Below are positions 55,033-64,000 of a stretch of DNA of 64,000 nucleotides, piece after piece (position 1 is the first letter of the stretch; each line of letters begins with the position of its first letter). Both the position numbers and the translations under genes were made by a program. Below the pieces are notes generated by a model. The model was given only the letters and a program-made list of their open reading frames with translations, was not told the DNA's origin and did not search any database. The DNA is from Roseovarius marisflavi (GTDB lineage Bacteria; Pseudomonadota; Alphaproteobacteria; Rhodobacterales; Rhodobacteraceae): NCBI RefSeq assembly GCF_900142625.1, contig NZ_FRBN01000017.1, forward strand, positions 1 to 64,000. The letters run 5' to 3'.

Positions 55033-56001
55033 ATGATCCCCTCTTTCAAACACATGCTACACACCGGTGCGCTCGTCGTGTCGCTTGCCCTTGGCGCGAC
55101 CCTTCCCATGCAGGCGCAGGCGCTTGAACTCGCCTCGCCCGATCATGTGGCCTTTAAGACCGCCAGCATCGACGGCATCGAAATCGCCTATCGCGAGGCG
55201 GGCGATCCGTCGCATCCTACCGTTCTGCTGCTGCACGGGTTTCCGACCTCGTCGCATATGTTCCGCAACCTGATCCCTGAACTGGCGCAGGACTATCACG
55301 TGATTGCCCCCGATTATCCTGGCTTTGGTGCCTCTGCGATGCCGCCCGCCACGGAGTTCGAGTATTCCTTTGCCAATATCGCCGGGATGATGACCGCGCT
55401 TCTGGATCAAAAGGGCGTTGAGGGCTACGTGGCCTATGTGATGGATTACGGTGCGCCGGTCGGATACCGCATGTTCGCCGATGACCCAGAGCGCGTGGAC
55501 GGGTTCGTGATCCAGAACGGCAATGCCTATGCCGAGGGCCTGCGCGAGTTCTGGGACCCGATCAAGGCCTATTGGGCGGCGCCAACGACCGAGAACGGCG
55601 ATGCTCTGCGTGGCTTCTTTGAGCTTGAGGCGACCAAATGGCAGTTCACCGCAGGCGTTCAGAACCCCGAAGCCATCAGCCCCGATAACTATTGGACCGT
55701 GCAATACCTTCTGGATCGCCCCGGCAACCAGGAGGTGCAGCTTGAGCTGTTCCTGGATTACGGCACCAATGTCGGCGAATACCCGAAATGGCAGGCGCTG
55801 TTTCGCGAGCATCAGCCGCCGGCGCTGTTGATGTGGGGCAAGAACGACCCGATTTTCCCGGAAGAGGGCGCGCATCCCTATAAGGCCGACCTCAATGATC
55901 TTGAATTTCATATCCTCGACACCGGCCATTTCGCGCTTGAGGAATTTGGCCCCGAGATGGCGGTCGAGATGCTGGAGTTCCTTGATCGCGTTTACGAGTA
56001 G
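55033..56001 (+). CDS. Exported alpha/beta hydrolase, dehalogenase/epoxide-hydrolase type
   Basis: The 322-residue protein has a signal peptide (residues 1-30, ending MQAQA-LE). The oxyanion region is [20 protein letters not shown]. The nucleophile position is Asp in [13 protein letters not shown], not Ser, as in haloalkane dehalogenases and epoxide hydrolases. The acid is in [10 protein letters not shown] and the His in [10 protein letters not shown]. It is likely periplasmic. The third gene of the TetR-controlled unit, it ends at a hairpin shared with ada. Confidence 0.9.
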   Translation: MIPSFKHMLHTGALVVSLALGATLPMQAQALELASPDHVAFKTASIDGIEIAYREAGDPSHPTVLLLHGFPTSSHMFRNLIPELAQDYHVIAPDYPGFGASAMPPATEFEYSFANIAGMMTALLDQKGVEGYVAYVMDYGAPVGYRMFADDPERVDGFVIQNGNAYAEGLREFWDPIKAYWAAPTTENGDALRGFFELEATKWQFTAGVQNPEAISPDNYWTVQYLLDRPGNQEVQLELFLDYGTNVGEYPKWQALFREHQPPALLMWGKNDPIFPEEGAHPYKADLNDLEFHILDTGHFALEEFGPEMAVEMLEFLDRVYE

Positions 56002-56021
56002 ATCAGGCAAGGACACAGGCA

Positions 56022-56060
56022 GGGCCGCGCCTTTGAACAGGGCGCGGCCCCTCTGCTTTT
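56022..56060 (+). terminator. Hairpin terminator between the hydrolase and ada genes
   Basis: A 10-bp perfect stem GGGCCGCGCC/GGCGCGGCCC with a 9-nt loop is followed by a pyrimidine tract ending TTTT. It lies between convergent genes. Confidence 0.7.
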
Positions 56061-56071
56061 GGGGCCGTCTG

Positions 56072-57139
56072 CTAGGGCCCTTGATCAAGGCCCCTGTATT
56101 GACGTTCAAGCTCCAAAAGCCGCTGCTTGCGCCAGAGCCCGCCGCCATAGCCGGTCAAAGACCCATCGGCCCCGATGACACGGTGGCAGGGAATGACAAG
56201 CGCCAGTTGGTTGGCGCCATTGGCGTGGGCCACGGCGCGGGTGGCCGAGGGGCGACCGATCTGTTGGGCAATCTGGGAATAGCTTTTGGTGACGCCGGGC
56301 GGAATGCGCTGAAGCTCGGCCCAGACCGCGCGGGCAAAGGGCGTGCCAGTCAGGGCCAGCGGCGCGGTAAAGGTGGCGGATTGACCGGCGAAGAACGCCT
56401 CAAGCTCGGCTCTGATCTGGTCGGTCGGGGCATGCGAGCCAAGGCCAAGCCGACCTTTTACCGCTTTTTCAAGGGTGGCGATCTCGGATTTGAGGGCCTT
56501 GCGGTCGATGAATTCCAAAAGGTGGAGATGCGTGGCACTGCTGATTGCGATCATGTCGCCAAGCGGGGTCTTGATCCAATCGGCCAGCAACACCCCGGTC
56601 GTGCTCAGGCTGCCGGGCGCGCGGCCAATGAGCCTTGCAAAGGCGGCGCGAAAGGCACTGGGCGAAGAGAACCCCGCATCAAGCTGGGCGTCGATAACCT
56701 TGCTGCCTTCGGTAAGCGCCTCGAACCCGTCGCGCAGACGCCGGTGGCGGGCCATGTCAAGGAAGGTCATACCGAACTGGCGCTTGAAACTGCGCCGAAC
56801 GGTCGAGAGATCAAACCCCATGGCCTCGATATCGGTCTCGCGCCAGCGGAATTCGGGGCGCTCTTCAAGGGCGTTCAGGAGGGTCGCGATAGCGGGATCA
56901 GCATTGGCCATGGGCGCCAGCGGATGACAGCGTTTGCAGGCCCTGAAACCCGCCTCAATACAGGCGCCGACCGAGGCGAAAAACCTGCAATTCTCGGGCC
57001 TGGGTTTGCGTGCAGGGCAGGTCAGGCGGCAAAAGATGCCGGTTGAGGTGACGCCAACATAGGCCTGCCCGTCAAAGCGGTCATCGCGCTCGATCAGCGC
57101 GCGGTAGAGGGTGTCATGATCTGGCAGGTCGAACAGCAT
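56072..57139 (-). CDS. ada: Ada-type DNA alkylation response regulator / O6-methylguanine methyltransferase
   Basis: The 355-residue protein has three parts. The first is a zinc Ada domain with four Cys (GIFCRLTCPARKPRPENC, then FRACKRCHP). The second is an AraC-type helix-turn-helix (LSTVRRSFKRQFGMTFLDMA, FSSPSAFRAAFARLIG). The third is a C-terminal methyltransferase with the acceptor in LVIPCHRVIGADG. It repairs alkylated DNA and turns on its own regulon after methylation. No alkB or aidB lies beside it. Confidence 0.94.
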   Translation of the reverse strand: MLFDLPDHDTLYRALIERDDRFDGQAYVGVTSTGIFCRLTCPARKPRPENCRFFASVGACIEAGFRACKRCHPLAPMANADPAIATLLNALEERPEFRWRETDIEAMGFDLSTVRRSFKRQFGMTFLDMARHRRLRDGFEALTEGSKVIDAQLDAGFSSPSAFRAAFARLIGRAPGSLSTTGVLLADWIKTPLGDMIAISSATHLHLLEFIDRKALKSEIATLEKAVKGRLGLGSHAPTDQIRAELEAFFAGQSATFTAPLALTGTPFARAVWAELQRIPPGVTKSYSQIAQQIGRPSATRAVAHANGANQLALVIPCHRVIGADGSLTGYGGGLWRKQRLLELERQYRGLDQGP

Positions 57140-57259
57140 GCCCTCTCAATATCACGCCCGCCGACCCGTGCCGCCGAAAATCGGGCGTGTATTTGAGTGA
57201 CCGCGCTTTTGGCACAGGGCGACCAAGATTTTTCGCAAAAATCTTGTCCCGCCTGCCGA

Positions 57260-58111
57260 TCAGTCGAGAAAGGCCTTTTCGACAACATATTCCTTGGGCG
57301 AGGAATTTGCGCCTTCGCGCAGGCCATAGCCTTCGAGCATTTCCTTGATCTCAAGGTTGAAGGCCAGGTTGCCACAGACCATCGCGCGGTCGGTCTCTGG
57401 CGATAGCGGCGCCACGCCCAGATCGTCAAAGGCCTCGCCCGAACGCATGAGATCGGTGATGCGGCCCATCTTGGGGCTCTGTTCGCGCGTCGTGGTCGGA
57501 TAATAGCGCAGCTTGTCGGCGAAGCCTTCGCCGATCAATTCGGCAAGCATCTCATCCTGGCGGATGTCTTCGATCAGCTTGCGGCCATATTCAAGTTCGC
57601 CCACTTCGCGACAGGTATGCGTGATGATGACCTCGTCGTAATCTTCATAGGTCTGCGGATCGCGCAGCAGCGAGGCGAAGGGCGCAAAGCCGGTGCCGGT
57701 GGCAAAGAACCAGATCCGCTTGCCGGGCAAGAGCGCGTCATGCACCAGCGTGCCCACCGGTTTGGGGCGCAGGATGATTTCGTCTCCGGGCTGGATATGC
57801 TGCAACCGGCTTGTCAGCGGGCCGTCCTGCACCTTGATCGAATAGAATTCCAGCTCGTCATCCCAGGACGGCGAGGCGATGGAATAGGCCCTCAAAAGCG
57901 GCTTTTCACGACCGGTCTTTTCGTCCGTGGACATCAGGCCGATCATCACAAACTCGCCCGAGCGAAAGCGCAAAGAGGCAGGCCGCGTCACGCGGAAGGA
58001 AAAGAGCCGGTCGGTCCAATGGGTGACCTCGGTCACTTTCTGCGCATCGGGCAGGGTGGGCGTCTTGGCCGTCTTTACGGGTGCATCGGTCACTTGGGTC
58101 ATCTCATTCAT
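57260..58111 (-). CDS. fpr: Ferredoxin/flavodoxin-NADP reductase
   Basis: The 283-residue flavoenzyme has the FAD-binding RAYSIASPSWDDELEFYSIK, the NADP motif FFATGTGFAPFASLLRDP and HTCREVGELEYGRKLIED. Its C terminus ends YVVEKAFLD, as in bacterial subclass I enzymes. It is the last gene of the sulfite reductase cluster (76 bp after DUF934), so it likely supplies electrons through ferredoxin to sulfite reductase. Confidence 0.93.
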   Translation of the reverse strand: MNEMTQVTDAPVKTAKTPTLPDAQKVTEVTHWTDRLFSFRVTRPASLRFRSGEFVMIGLMSTDEKTGREKPLLRAYSIASPSWDDELEFYSIKVQDGPLTSRLQHIQPGDEIILRPKPVGTLVHDALLPGKRIWFFATGTGFAPFASLLRDPQTYEDYDEVIITHTCREVGELEYGRKLIEDIRQDEMLAELIGEGFADKLRYYPTTTREQSPKMGRITDLMRSGEAFDDLGVAPLSPETDRAMVCGNLAFNLEIKEMLEGYGLREGANSSPKEYVVEKAFLD

Positions 58112-58187
58112 AGCTTCTTTTGCCAGTCACATAGACCGGCCCCTCTGCATAAACATTGATCTGGGTCAGGGAAAGGGCGCAGGACGT

Positions 58188-58595
58188 TTAGCCGCGCAGG
58201 CGGGCCTGATAATCATGCGCTTGCCAGTTGGCGCGAAATATCCACTGCTCCTCGGGCTGGCGTTTGGCCAGGGCCTCCGAGATTTCGACCTCGTCAAAGC
58301 CCGAGCGGCGCGCCATCGCGTATTGATCGGCGATCACATGACCCCGCGCACGCAACCGCCCGTCGTAGCCCATGAGCCGCAATTGTCGCGCGATGGAAAA
58401 GCCGCGGCCATCGGCGGAGCTCGGAAAATCGACGCGGATCATCGTCACGCCGTCCAGGCGGTCGGCAAGCTCGGCGGGGGTGGTGTCAACCGCCAGATCA
58501 AGCGCCGTCGTGGCGCTTTCGGCCTCGGCAAGCGGGGTGATCGGGGCGTTGAAGTCTTCGGGCGCAAAGCCCGTGTCGCTAACGATGACGGTCAT
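58188..58595 (-). CDS. DUF934 protein
   Basis: The 135-residue protein matches DUF934: IRVDFPSSADGRGFSIARQL, RLMGYDGRLRARGHVIADQY and RRSGFDEVEISEALAKRQ. DUF934 genes almost always accompany sulfite reductase genes, and their role is not established. It overlaps cysH by 4 bp (ATGA). Confidence 0.9.
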   Translation of the reverse strand: MTVIVSDTGFAPEDFNAPITPLAEAESATTALDLAVDTTPAELADRLDGVTMIRVDFPSSADGRGFSIARQLRLMGYDGRLRARGHVIADQYAMARRSGFDEVEISEALAKRQPEEQWIFRANWQAHDYQARLRG

Positions 58596-59326
58596 GCGGT
58601 CACTCCTTTTCGCACCATTTTGCCATTTTCAAAATGGATGCCACATTCGGTTTTACTCTGATCGCGCCAGCGGCCCGATCTTGGGTCTTCGCCGGGCACC
58701 ACGGGGCTAGTGCAGGGCATGCAGCCGATCGAGGGATAGCCCTTGGCGACAAGCGGATGCCGGGGCAGGCGGTTTTCGTCCATGTAGGTCTGCATGTCCT
58801 CGGGCGTCCAATGGGCCAGCGGGTTGACCTTGATCCGGCCGGTGCCCTCTTCGATCTCGAAGAAATCAAGGGCTGCGCGGGTGCCTGATTGATAGCGTTT
58901 GCGTCCGGTGATCCAGCCGTCAAACCCGATCAGGGCGCTTTGCAACGGCGCCGCCTTGCGCAGGGCGCAACAGGCATCGGTGTCGCGCTGATGCAGGGTG
59001 CTGTAGGGGTCCTCGGCGGCCATCTCACCGGGTGCGGCGCGGATGATACGCAGATCGCGCAGGGCAAGCCGCTCGGCCAGTTCCTGCTGATAGACAAGCG
59101 TCTCGGTGAACAACATCTTTGTGTCGATAAAGATCACCGGCGTCGCGGCCCGCGTCACCGACACCATGTGCAAAAGCACCACAGATTCCGCGCCAAAGCT
59201 TGACACAAGCGCCAGCTTGCCGGCCTCCGGGTCGCGCAGCGCGTGCTCGATCACCGATATCCCCGAATGATGGCGATATCGCTGATTGAGGGCGCTGACC
59301 CGGGTTGCAAGATCACTCTGCGGCAT
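58592..59326 (-). CDS. cysH: Adenylyl-sulfate/phosphoadenylyl-sulfate reductase
   Basis: The 244-residue thioredoxin-dependent enzyme makes sulfite. It has LALVSSFGAESVVLLHMV, the Cys pair of DACCALRKAAPL and the second pair of SIGCMPCTSPV, plus KTECGIHF with the catalytic Cys. The CC...CxxC set binds a 4Fe-4S cluster and favours APS over PAPS as substrate. The start ATG 59326 overlaps cysI by 14 bp. Confidence 0.93.
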   Translation of the reverse strand: MPQSDLATRVSALNQRYRHHSGISVIEHALRDPEAGKLALVSSFGAESVVLLHMVSVTRAATPVIFIDTKMLFTETLVYQQELAERLALRDLRIIRAAPGEMAAEDPYSTLHQRDTDACCALRKAAPLQSALIGFDGWITGRKRYQSGTRAALDFFEIEEGTGRIKVNPLAHWTPEDMQTYMDENRLPRHPLVAKGYPSIGCMPCTSPVVPGEDPRSGRWRDQSKTECGIHFENGKMVRKGVTA

Positions 59327-60983
59327 AGGCCCGGGCCTCGGCGTCATAAAGTGCGGCTTTGAACGGGGCCATGCCGACGCGATTATAGGCCTCAAGAAAG
59401 GTCTCTTCCTCGCCCTGGCGCAGGCCAAGATAGGCGAAAATCAGACGTTCAATGGCGGGCACGATTTCGTCATAGGCGAAACCGGGGCCGGTGCGGCTTC
59501 CGATGGCGGTGGTCTCGGAGGGATCGCCGCCAAGTGTGATCTGATAGTTTTCGACCCCTGCGCGATCGAGCCCAAGAATGCCGATATGCCCCACGTGATG
59601 ATGCCCGCAGGCGTTGATGCAGCCCGAAATCTTGATCTGCAAATGCCCGACCTCATGCTCGATCTTGAGTTCTTCAAGCCGCGTGGCGATGCCTTGGGCC
59701 ACGGGGATCGAGCGCGCGGTCGCAAGCGCGCAATAATCCATACCGGGGCAGGCGATGATATCCGAGGCAAGGCCGATATTGCCGGTGGCCAACCCAAGCG
59801 TTTTCAGAGCGGCATGAACCGCCGGGATATCGGCCAGCGGCACATGCGGAAGAACAAGGTTCTGGGCATGGGTGGCGCGGATATCGCCGTGGCCGTATGT
59901 CTCGCCAATGTCGGCGACAAGGCGCATTTGATCGCCCGTTGCATCGCCCGGCGTCGCGCCATGGGCCTTGAGGCTGATGGTGACAATGCCATAGCCCGGC
60001 GTGCGATGCGCGGTGACATTGGTGTCGCTCCAGGCGCGAAACACCGGATCGCTGTCGCGCGCGGCAAAATAGGGCGCCGGATCGGTGTCCTTGAACGCAG
60101 GCGCGGCAAAGGCGGCGGTGATCTCGGCCAAAAGCGCCTGATCGACACCCTCAAAGACGGCACGGCGGCGGGGGAATTCCTCCTCGACCTGGGCGCGGAT
60201 CTCATCAAGGCCGTTTTCATGCACCGTGATCTTGATGCGCGCCTTGTACTTGTTGTCGCGCCGCCCGATCCGGTTGTACGTGGCAAGGATCGCCTCGAGA
60301 TAGGGCAAGAGATCGGCGCGGGGCAGGAAATCGCGCAGCCGCTTGGCCACCATCGGCGTGCGGCCCATGCCGCCGCCAATCCAGACCTCGAAGCCGCGCG
60401 CGCCGTCGCGCTCGACAATGCGCAGGCCGACATCGTGGCTTTTCATCACGGCGCGGTCGGTGTCGCTTGCGATCACGGCGATCTTGAACTTGCGCGGCAG
60501 GAATTGAAACTCGGGGTGGTCGGTTGACCATTGCCGGATCAATTCGGCAATCGGGCGCGGGTCTTCGATCTCATCCGCGGCGGCGCCAGCAAAGTGATCC
60601 GAGGTCACGTTGCGGATGGTGTTGCCGCTGGTCTGGATTGCGTGCATTTCGACCTCGGCCAGGGCATCAAGCATCTCCGGGACATCGCGCAGTTGCGGCC
60701 AGTTATACTGAATATTGGTGCGGGTGGTGAAATGGCCATAGCCCTTGTCAAACCGCTCGGCCAGATAGGCCAGCTGGCGCAGTTTCGCAGGATCGAGCGA
60801 GCCATAAGGGATCGCCACGCGCAACATATAGGCGTGCAGTTGCAGATAAAGACCGTTCATCAGGCGCAGCGGCTTGAATTCATCCTCGGTCAGGCTTCCG
60901 TCGATACGACGCTCGACCTGAGCGCGGAACTGGCGGTTGCGTTCTGCAACAAAAGCGGCGTCGAAATCATTGTAATGATACAT
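59313..60983 (-). CDS. cysI: Sulfite reductase hemoprotein (nitrite/sulfite reductase)
   Basis: The 556-residue enzyme reduces sulfite to sulfide with siroheme and a 4Fe-4S cluster. It shows GHFTTRTNIQYNWPQLRDVP, the siroheme Arg/Lys region, and the cluster motif CPGMDYCALA followed by SGCINACGHHHVG. The presence of cysH and cysG indicates sulfite as substrate. It overlaps cysH, and DUF2849 lies 24 bp upstream. Confidence 0.94.
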   Translation of the reverse strand: MYHYNDFDAAFVAERNRQFRAQVERRIDGSLTEDEFKPLRLMNGLYLQLHAYMLRVAIPYGSLDPAKLRQLAYLAERFDKGYGHFTTRTNIQYNWPQLRDVPEMLDALAEVEMHAIQTSGNTIRNVTSDHFAGAAADEIEDPRPIAELIRQWSTDHPEFQFLPRKFKIAVIASDTDRAVMKSHDVGLRIVERDGARGFEVWIGGGMGRTPMVAKRLRDFLPRADLLPYLEAILATYNRIGRRDNKYKARIKITVHENGLDEIRAQVEEEFPRRRAVFEGVDQALLAEITAAFAAPAFKDTDPAPYFAARDSDPVFRAWSDTNVTAHRTPGYGIVTISLKAHGATPGDATGDQMRLVADIGETYGHGDIRATHAQNLVLPHVPLADIPAVHAALKTLGLATGNIGLASDIIACPGMDYCALATARSIPVAQGIATRLEELKIEHEVGHLQIKISGCINACGHHHVGHIGILGLDRAGVENYQITLGGDPSETTAIGSRTGPGFAYDEIVPAIERLIFAYLGLRQGEEETFLEAYNRVGMAPFKAALYDAEARAYAAE

Positions 60984-61007
60984 TTTATATCTCCTGCGCG
61001 GGATGGC

Positions 61008-61319
61008 TTAGGCGCGTGTCAGGCTGTCGGCCTGCTTGCCATGAAAAAGGTTCGAGGGGCCCTTTCGGCGAAAATCCTCGCGAAAATGCGTGGGCTGTGG
61101 TCCGTCTGCGCCGGGGGCCACATCGGCGAGATAAACGCCAACGGTCAGATGCGTTTGGGCCTGGGCCTGCAACAGGCGCAGATCGGCGTCGGCCTCATCG
61201 GTGAGAACCTCTGCCTCGCCGAGGTGACGGGTCCAGCCGTCCTTGGCGGTAAAGTAGACGACATCGCCCTCGATCAGGGCGTTTGCGGTGATGACCTTGG
61301 GGGTAAAGTCGCGGGACAT
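61008..61319 (-). CDS. DUF2849 protein
   Basis: The 103-residue protein matches DUF2849: VITANALIEGDVVYFTAKDG, WTRHLGEAEVL and VGVYLADVAPGADGPQPTHF, then REDFRRKGPSN. It is a constant partner of cysG and sulfite reductase in alphaproteobacteria, with unknown role. The start lies two bases from the cysG stop. Confidence 0.9.
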   Translation of the reverse strand: MSRDFTPKVITANALIEGDVVYFTAKDGWTRHLGEAEVLTDEADADLRLLQAQAQTHLTVGVYLADVAPGADGPQPTHFREDFRRKGPSNLFHGKQADSLTRA

Positions 61320-61320
61320 G

Positions 61321-62718
61321 TCAGGCAAGCTCCTGTTGCTGAATTTGGGCAAGGCTGGCCTGCGTTTCACGCGGGCTTAGGCCATAAAACATAATGGCGG
61401 GGCCGGTGATATCGGCCTTGCTCAGGGCGCTCGGCAAGGCATCCAGCGTGGTCGCAAGGATGCGTTGATCCGGGCGGCTGGCGTTCTCGATGACGGTGAT
61501 CGGCGTGGCGCGATCCGCGCCTTGCATGATCAGCCGGCCTTGGATGAAACGCGCCGATTTCTTGCCCATATAGATCGCCGCCACCTCGCTGGGCCGGGCC
61601 AGAGCGCGCCAGTCATGGTCGGCAAAGCCCTTCATGTCATGCCCGGTCAAAAGCCGCGCCGAGGCATTGCGCCCGCGTTTCGTCAGGCTTTGACCGATGG
61701 CTGCGACACTGGCCGAGGCGGCGGTGATGCCCGGCACCACATGCCAGCCAAGCCCGGCCTCGGTCACGGCGTCGATTTCCTCGTCAAGGCGACCAAAGAT
61801 GGTGGGGTCACCCCCCTTGAGGCGCACGACCTGCGCGCCGGTTTTGGCGTGGGTCACGATAAGCGCGTTGATCTCGTCCTGGCTCATCGAGGGGCCAAAG
61901 CCCTCTTTGCCCGCATCAATCAGCACGGCTTCGCGCCGCGCAAGCTCCAGTATCTCGGGCGTGACAAGCCGGTCGTGGATCACCACATCGGCCGCGTCCA
62001 GCGCCTTGCGGGCCTTGAGAGTCAATAGCTCGGGATCGCCAGGACCTGCGCCGACAAAGGCCACGTGGCCTTCGCTCTCGGGTATGATTTCATGTTTATC
62101 CAGAAGGACTTGGAGGGTGATCTTGATCTCATCCTCACCGCCCTGTTCAAGCGCGCGGGGGCCGGCGTTGAAATAGTAATCGGCCCAAAAGTCACGCCGA
62201 CGCCGTCCCATCGGCAGGATTTCGACCGCGCGGCGGAACGCCTTGCCAAGGCGGGCCAGCGTGCCAAGGCTGGCGGGCAGGCGCTCTTCCAGATCGGCCT
62301 TGATGGCGCGGGCCAGAACCGGCGCGGCGCCTTCGGTGCCAATGGCCACGGTAACCGGATCACGATCAACGATGGCGGGGGTGATGAACTGGCTATCCCC
62401 CAGATTATCCACGATATTGACCAAGGCCCCATCGGCGCTTGCGATGGCGGCGGTGCGGGCATCCTCGGCCCTGTCCTCGTCGGCGGCGTAAAACAGCTTG
62501 GCGCAGAGGGCATCGCCCGGCTCCATCGCGCGGCGCACAAGGCGGAGGCGACCCGCAGCGGCCCAGGCCTCGATCTCTGGCGCGGGTGTGGGGGCAAAAA
62601 CCGTGAGGTGGGCCTCGGTCTTGAGAAGCAGGCGCAGCTTGGCCAAGGCAGCATCGCCGCCGCCCGAAAGGACGATGCGGCGGCCCTCTACGGCCAGAAA
62701 GATCGGGAAATGCTTCAT
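61321..62718 (-). CDS. cysG: Siroheme synthase (CysG, trifunctional)
   Basis: The 465-residue protein fuses a precorrin-2 dehydrogenase/ferrochelatase half (HFPIFLAVEGRRIVLSGGGD, then VNIVDNLGDSQFITPAIVDR) to a uroporphyrinogen-III methyltransferase half (FVGAGPGDPELLTLKARKAL, VRLKGGDPTIFGRLDEE, GITAASASVAAIG). It makes the siroheme needed by CysI. It heads the cys operon, and a divergent Lrp/AsnC gene lies 145 bp away. Confidence 0.94.
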   Translation of the reverse strand: MKHFPIFLAVEGRRIVLSGGGDAALAKLRLLLKTEAHLTVFAPTPAPEIEAWAAAGRLRLVRRAMEPGDALCAKLFYAADEDRAEDARTAAIASADGALVNIVDNLGDSQFITPAIVDRDPVTVAIGTEGAAPVLARAIKADLEERLPASLGTLARLGKAFRRAVEILPMGRRRRDFWADYYFNAGPRALEQGGEDEIKITLQVLLDKHEIIPESEGHVAFVGAGPGDPELLTLKARKALDAADVVIHDRLVTPEILELARREAVLIDAGKEGFGPSMSQDEINALIVTHAKTGAQVVRLKGGDPTIFGRLDEEIDAVTEAGLGWHVVPGITAASASVAAIGQSLTKRGRNASARLLTGHDMKGFADHDWRALARPSEVAAIYMGKKSARFIQGRLIMQGADRATPITVIENASRPDQRILATTLDALPSALSKADITGPAIMFYGLSPRETQASLAQIQQQELA

Positions 62719-62863
62719 CGCGGGCACCCTCGGATTGGTTTGACTTCGCCCCCAATATAGGAAATATTCCCGCATATACGCTAGATACCGGCGTCGATAA
62801 GAACATTCTTTCCTTATTGCGATAGCTTTGGGTGGGATGTTCCAACGTTGAAGGAAAATTGGA

Positions 62864-63325
62864 ATGGCTGTTCGTTTGGACGAACTGGATCGAAAAATCC
62901 TTGTGCAGCTGCAAGAGGACGGGGGGCAGTCGCTTGACGATATTGCCAAGAACGTTGGCAGTTCCAAGACCCCCGTTTGGAACCGGATTCGCAAGATGCG
63001 CGAGGCCGGGGTGATCAAGCAGCAGACCTATCTTCTGGACGCCGAGGCGCTTGGACTTGAGGCCTGTTTTTTCGTGTTGATCCGGACCTCAGAGCATGAT
63101 GCAACCTGGCAAAAGGCGTTTTTGAAGGCATTGAATGATCGCCCTGAAGTGCAAGAGGCGCATCGCCTTGCGGGGGATATTGACTATATCCTCAAGGTTC
63201 GGGTGGCCAATGCGCGCGCCTATGATGTGTTTTATCAGGCGCTGATTTCAGAGGTGAAAGTCCATAATGTCACGGCGCTTTTGTCGATGGAAGAGATCAA
63301 GTCAACCACCATGCTGCCGCTTTAA
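62864..63325 (+). CDS. Lrp/AsnC-family regulator
   Basis: The 153-residue regulator has a winged helix-turn-helix (LDELDRKILVQLQEDGGQSL, VGSSKTPVWNRIRKMREAGV) and a RAM ligand domain (VQEAHRLAGDIDYILKVRVA). It is divergent from the cysG operon and probably regulates it. The 145-bp gap is AT-rich and contains short inverted repeats (for example GTTCCAACGTTG), but I cannot assign an operator. Confidence 0.9.
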   Translation: MAVRLDELDRKILVQLQEDGGQSLDDIAKNVGSSKTPVWNRIRKMREAGVIKQQTYLLDAEALGLEACFFVLIRTSEHDATWQKAFLKALNDRPEVQEAHRLAGDIDYILKVRVANARAYDVFYQALISEVKVHNVTALLSMEEIKSTTMLPL

Positions 63326-63326
63326 C

Positions 63327-64000
63327 CTATGCTTCCAATGCCTTGATAATAGATGAGAAATCTGCGGATTTCAGGCTTGCGCCGCCGACAAGGGCGCCAT
63401 CGACATTCGAGGTGGCGAAAATCTCCGCGGCATTCTCGGGCTTGACCGACCCGCCGTAAAGCAGGCGAAAATCCTCTGCCGCTTGCCCGCCAAAGCGCTC
63501 GCTCAGGCGGCTGCGGATGAAATCATGCACCTCGCCAATCTGGGCGAGGCTCGGGGTCAGACCTGTGCCGATGGCCCAGATCGGCTCGTATGCGATGACG
63601 GTATTGGCGCCGGTGGTGCCATCGGGGAGGGAGGCGGAGAGCTGATCGGTGATCACATCCAGAGTGCGCGCGCCTTCGCGCTGCGCCAGCGATTCACCAA
63701 GGCAGACCACCGCGATCAGCCCCGCAGCATGGGCGGCGACGGCCTTTTGGGCTACCAAATCACTGGTTTCATTGTGGTCTTCGCGGCGCTCCGAGTGGCC
63801 GAGGATCACGGCGCCTGCGCCGACATCGGCAAGCATGGGCGCCGATATATCGCCGGTATGCGCGCCGGAGGCCGCCGCATGACAATCCTGGGCGCCGATC
63901 ATGATGGGGCTGTTTGCACAAAGGCCGACGGCCTGCGCAATCAAGGTCGCAGGAGGGCAGATCAGGATATCGACCGAGGGCGCGGTATGGAGGGACACAA
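63327..64000 (-). CDS. tpiA: Triosephosphate isomerase (partial, N terminus outside window)
   Basis: The visible 224 residues include the catalytic His in [13 protein letters not shown], the catalytic Glu in [13 protein letters not shown] and the phosphate-binding [11 protein letters not shown]. The first 20-25 residues with the active-site Lys lie beyond position 64000. The stop lies one base from the convergent Lrp/AsnC stop. Confidence 0.93.
   Translation of the reverse strand, partial: VSLHTAPSVDILICPPATLIAQAVGLCANSPIMIGAQDCHAAASGAHTGDISAPMLADVGAGAVILGHSERREDHNETSDLVAQKAVAAHAAGLIAVVCLGESLAQREGARTLDVITDQLSASLPDGTTGANTVIAYEPIWAIGTGLTPSLAQIGEVHDFIRSRLSERFGGQAAEDFRLLYGGSVKPENAAEIFATSNVDGALVGGASLKSADFSSIIKALEA

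Noticed and set aside
1-64000. CRISPR arrays, prophage structural genes, toxin-antitoxin pairs, tRNAs
   Set aside because: I looked for regularly spaced repeats, capsid/tail motifs, small paired genes and cloverleaf ends and found none that could be supported.

Overview
The window reads as chromosomal DNA from an alphaproteobacterium of the Rhodobacteraceae (Roseobacter/Rhodobacter relatives). The evidence is the high GC content, a soxBDAG sarcosine oxidase operon, a cysG-DUF2849-sulfite reductase-cysH-DUF934-fpr operon, ccmI-ruvX-DUF1289, and a short protein with the N-terminal domain typical of rhodobacteral Hint-domain proteins. No rRNA, tRNA or CRISPR array was found.

Positions 1 to about 16,960 form an accessory region. 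It carries two degraded IS110-family transposase fragments, a broken lipoprotein gene, an integrase fragment joined to a 5'-truncated ankyrin-repeat gene, and an out-of-frame cold-shock-domain fragment. Its right edge is the 5' end of dusA, a known target of integrative elements. The intact cargo is a P-type cation ATPase, a MacA/MacB-type exporter, a CBS-pair protein, a PRPP synthetase, a DUF2267 protein, an APH-like protein, a phosphoribosyltransferase, a universal stress protein, a phasin-like protein and an aminotransferase. Five Crp/Fnr-type palindromes (TTGAC-N4-GTCAA or a one-base variant) lie in front of the transcription units. Four of them have a nearly constant distance (65.5 to 70.5 bp) to the start codon. 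The gene content recalls the mycobacterial DosR dormancy regulon (CtpF, Hrp1, USPs, Rv2004c, Rv0571c) and the low-oxygen-activated locus of Burkholderia. I read it as a horizontally acquired low-oxygen or survival module under an FNR/FixK/DNR-like regulator. That reading is inference.

From dusA onward the DNA looks like core chromosome. 16.9-21.5 kb: dusA, a PhyH-like oxygenase, a truncated Hint-type protein, DUF1289, ruvX and ccmI. 21.7-27.7 kb: soxBDAG and Fe/Mn superoxide dismutase. 27.8-36.7 kb: RarD, LOG family, LysM protein, Atm1-type ABC exporter, HNH nuclease, bactofilin plus M23 peptidase, DUF455 and Bcp. 36.8-48.4 kb: AsmA-like protein, queA, an MFS transporter, DUF924, lpdA, a methyltransferase and uvrA. 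48.4-53.1 kb: GAF-EAL protein, DUF2892, J-domain protein, DUF4177, infC starting at ATA, and an Ala-rich repeat protein.

53.1-56.0 kb holds a divergent TetR-controlled unit with DUF1348, PPOX-family and exported alpha/beta-hydrolase genes, with a direct-repeat operator over its promoter. 56.1-62.9 kb holds ada followed by the assimilatory sulfate/siroheme operon, with a divergent Lrp/AsnC regulator. The window ends inside tpiA.
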